DNA of 36,178 bases from positions 1-36,178 of the forward strand of contig JACDES010000016.1 of the NCBI GenBank assembly GCA_013816265.1. The letters run 5' to 3'. How positions within the stretch are numbered: position 1 is the first letter of the stretch; every line of letters begins with the position of its first letter. This DNA is from Parachlamydiaceae bacterium (lineage in GTDB: Bacteria; Chlamydiota; Chlamydiia; Chlamydiales; Parachlamydiaceae). This document shows, piece after piece, positions 35,727 to 36,178 of this stretch. The translations under genes were made by a program, and so were the position numbers. The notes beneath the pieces are model-generated. The model did not search any database, had not been told where the DNA came from, and saw nothing but the letters and a program-made list of their open reading frames with translations.

Positions 35727-35854
35727 AATTCAACGCAGAGACGTGGAGACAGGGAGACGTGGATGTATACCACACTGAGGTAGGATTGATGAGTTAAAGT
35801 AGGTTAAAAGCCTAGCTACTCTTCGTTAGCTCGGAGAGCGTCTGTTCAAAGCCC
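35727..35854 (+). repeat. Second repeat family, right copy
   Basis: ATTCAACGCAGAG...GAGACAGG (35727-35761), the block at 35767-35787 and the block 35818-35854 are shared with the region 20532-20690. The first and last blocks are inverted relative to that copy and the middle one is direct, so the family is mosaic or rearranged. Confidence 0.75.
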
Positions 35855-36060
35855 GGTGTGACGGAAGGAACTCCGGGAAAAATAGAAAAAGAATAGAGCT
35901 CGTAGAGCGACTCAAATATGAGATTAATTTTCAAAGTAGTATTTCAAGATAGATATTTAGGTGTCTTATGAGAACAAGTACATCGTCGCATATTTGAGTC
36001 GCTCTACGAGCTCTTTTTTTTTTTATTTACCCGGAGTTCCTTACGTCACTCCGGGCTTTG
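35847..36060. repeat. Nested double palindrome with T-tract
   Basis: Outer arms 35847-35877 and 36030-36060 (31 bases, two mismatches) enclose perfect inner arms 35895-35920 and 35989-36014 (26 bases) with a 68-base loop. The inner right arm (CTCTACGAGCTCT) runs straight into an uninterrupted T-run, so the inner stem looks like a terminator for the + strand. Confidence 0.92.
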
Positions 36061-36153
36061 AGCCAATGCTGTCAAAATAAGAAATAAAGTGAGAATCGCC
36101 TTGTTTTTATTACAGATCTTTATCCTCAATTTTTTCTAAAGAAAGCACTCTTT

Positions 36154-36178
36154 GTTAGGCCTGAAGGGCCGGCATGAA
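36154..36178 (-). repeat. Right copy of terminal inverted 25-bp repeat
   Basis: The exact reverse complement of 103-127, lying at the very end of the window (GTTAGGCCTGAAGGGCC and onward). Confidence 0.85.

Larger units (their letters stand above)
35686..36178. other. Right-end repeat region without genes
   Basis: This 493-base stretch is noncoding as far as I can see. It contains, in order, a copy of the second repeat family (35727-35854), the nested palindrome (35847-36060), the 21-bp end of the repeat word at 36064-36084, and the 25-bp inverted terminal repeat (36154-36178). The density of repeats is higher than in any other part of the window. Confidence 0.8.

Noticed and set aside
35847..36060. 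Nested palindrome as a CRISPR array or tRNA-like gene
   Set aside because: There are no regularly spaced direct repeats and no cloverleaf; it is a symmetric double stem.
1..36178. Whole window as a transposon bounded by 25-bp inverted repeats
   Set aside because: No transposase, integrase or target duplication is visible, and the genes are mainly core functions; contig ends at dispersed repeats explain it more simply.

Overview
The window looks like part of the chromosome, or a whole draft contig, of an amoeba-associated chlamydia of the Parachlamydiaceae/Protochlamydia type. The evidence is gene content plus low GC. It has two tandem chlamydial/plastid-type nucleotide transporters (NTT) and a chlamydial UhpC-like sugar-phosphate antiporter. 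It also has a very large Sel1-repeat protein, an RHS protein with a lipase-like tip, and many AT-rich spacers carrying palindromic repeats. The species call is inference. No rRNA, tRNA, CRISPR array, integrase or transposase was recognised. The same 25-bp sequence lies near the left end (103-127) and, inverted, at the extreme right end (36154-36178), which is what a contig broken at dispersed repeats would look like.

Layout. 1-221: repeat-bearing leader. 222-2497 (+): a compact operon of a DEDDh exonuclease (DnaQ-like), pdxS and pdxT. 2629-5871 (+): a 1080-aa unrecognised protein. 5905-7140 (-): a ribbon-helix-helix protein followed by a DUF1016/PDDEXK nuclease. 7461-8930 (+): a predicted permuted papain-fold (YiiX/NlpC-P60-like) protein, an effector candidate, convergent with pdxH (8937-9575, -). 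9658-10857 (+): phosphoglycerate kinase. 11269-14605 (+): two NTT carriers, the second with its own strong-looking promoter after a terminator. 15034-15744 (+): an unrecognised small protein abutting a convergent set on the minus strand (15745-18653). That set is a secreted endonuclease/exonuclease/phosphatase-fold protein, a PARG-like macrodomain protein and a CDP-alcohol phosphatidyltransferase. 18920-20275 (+): UhpC-like antiporter. 20920-26307 (+): a 1795-aa Sel1 protein whose frame continues past the stop. 26704-31236 (-): a 1510-aa RHS protein with a signal peptide and a lipase-like C-terminus. 31415-35236 (+): trkA, trkH and a PrmA-like methyltransferase. 35347-35685 (+): a small single-pass membrane protein. 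35686-36178: a nested palindrome and repeats.

How the genes fit together. Several genes suit life inside a eukaryotic cell. The NTT carriers and the UhpC-like antiporter import host nucleotides and hexose phosphate, and pgk feeds lower glycolysis. TrkAH takes up potassium. PdxS/PdxT make pyridoxal phosphate de novo and PdxH salvages B6 vitamers. The likely host-facing proteins are the papain-fold protein, the PARG-like and EEP-fold pair, the Sel1 giant and the RHS-lipase. No secretion assay or homology search was possible, so the effector roles are inference. The intergenic space is populated by at least two repeat families: a 37-48-bp-arm hairpin (three copies, all just 3' of genes) and a second mosaic family containing the 28-bp word at 20512-20539 and 26442-26469.
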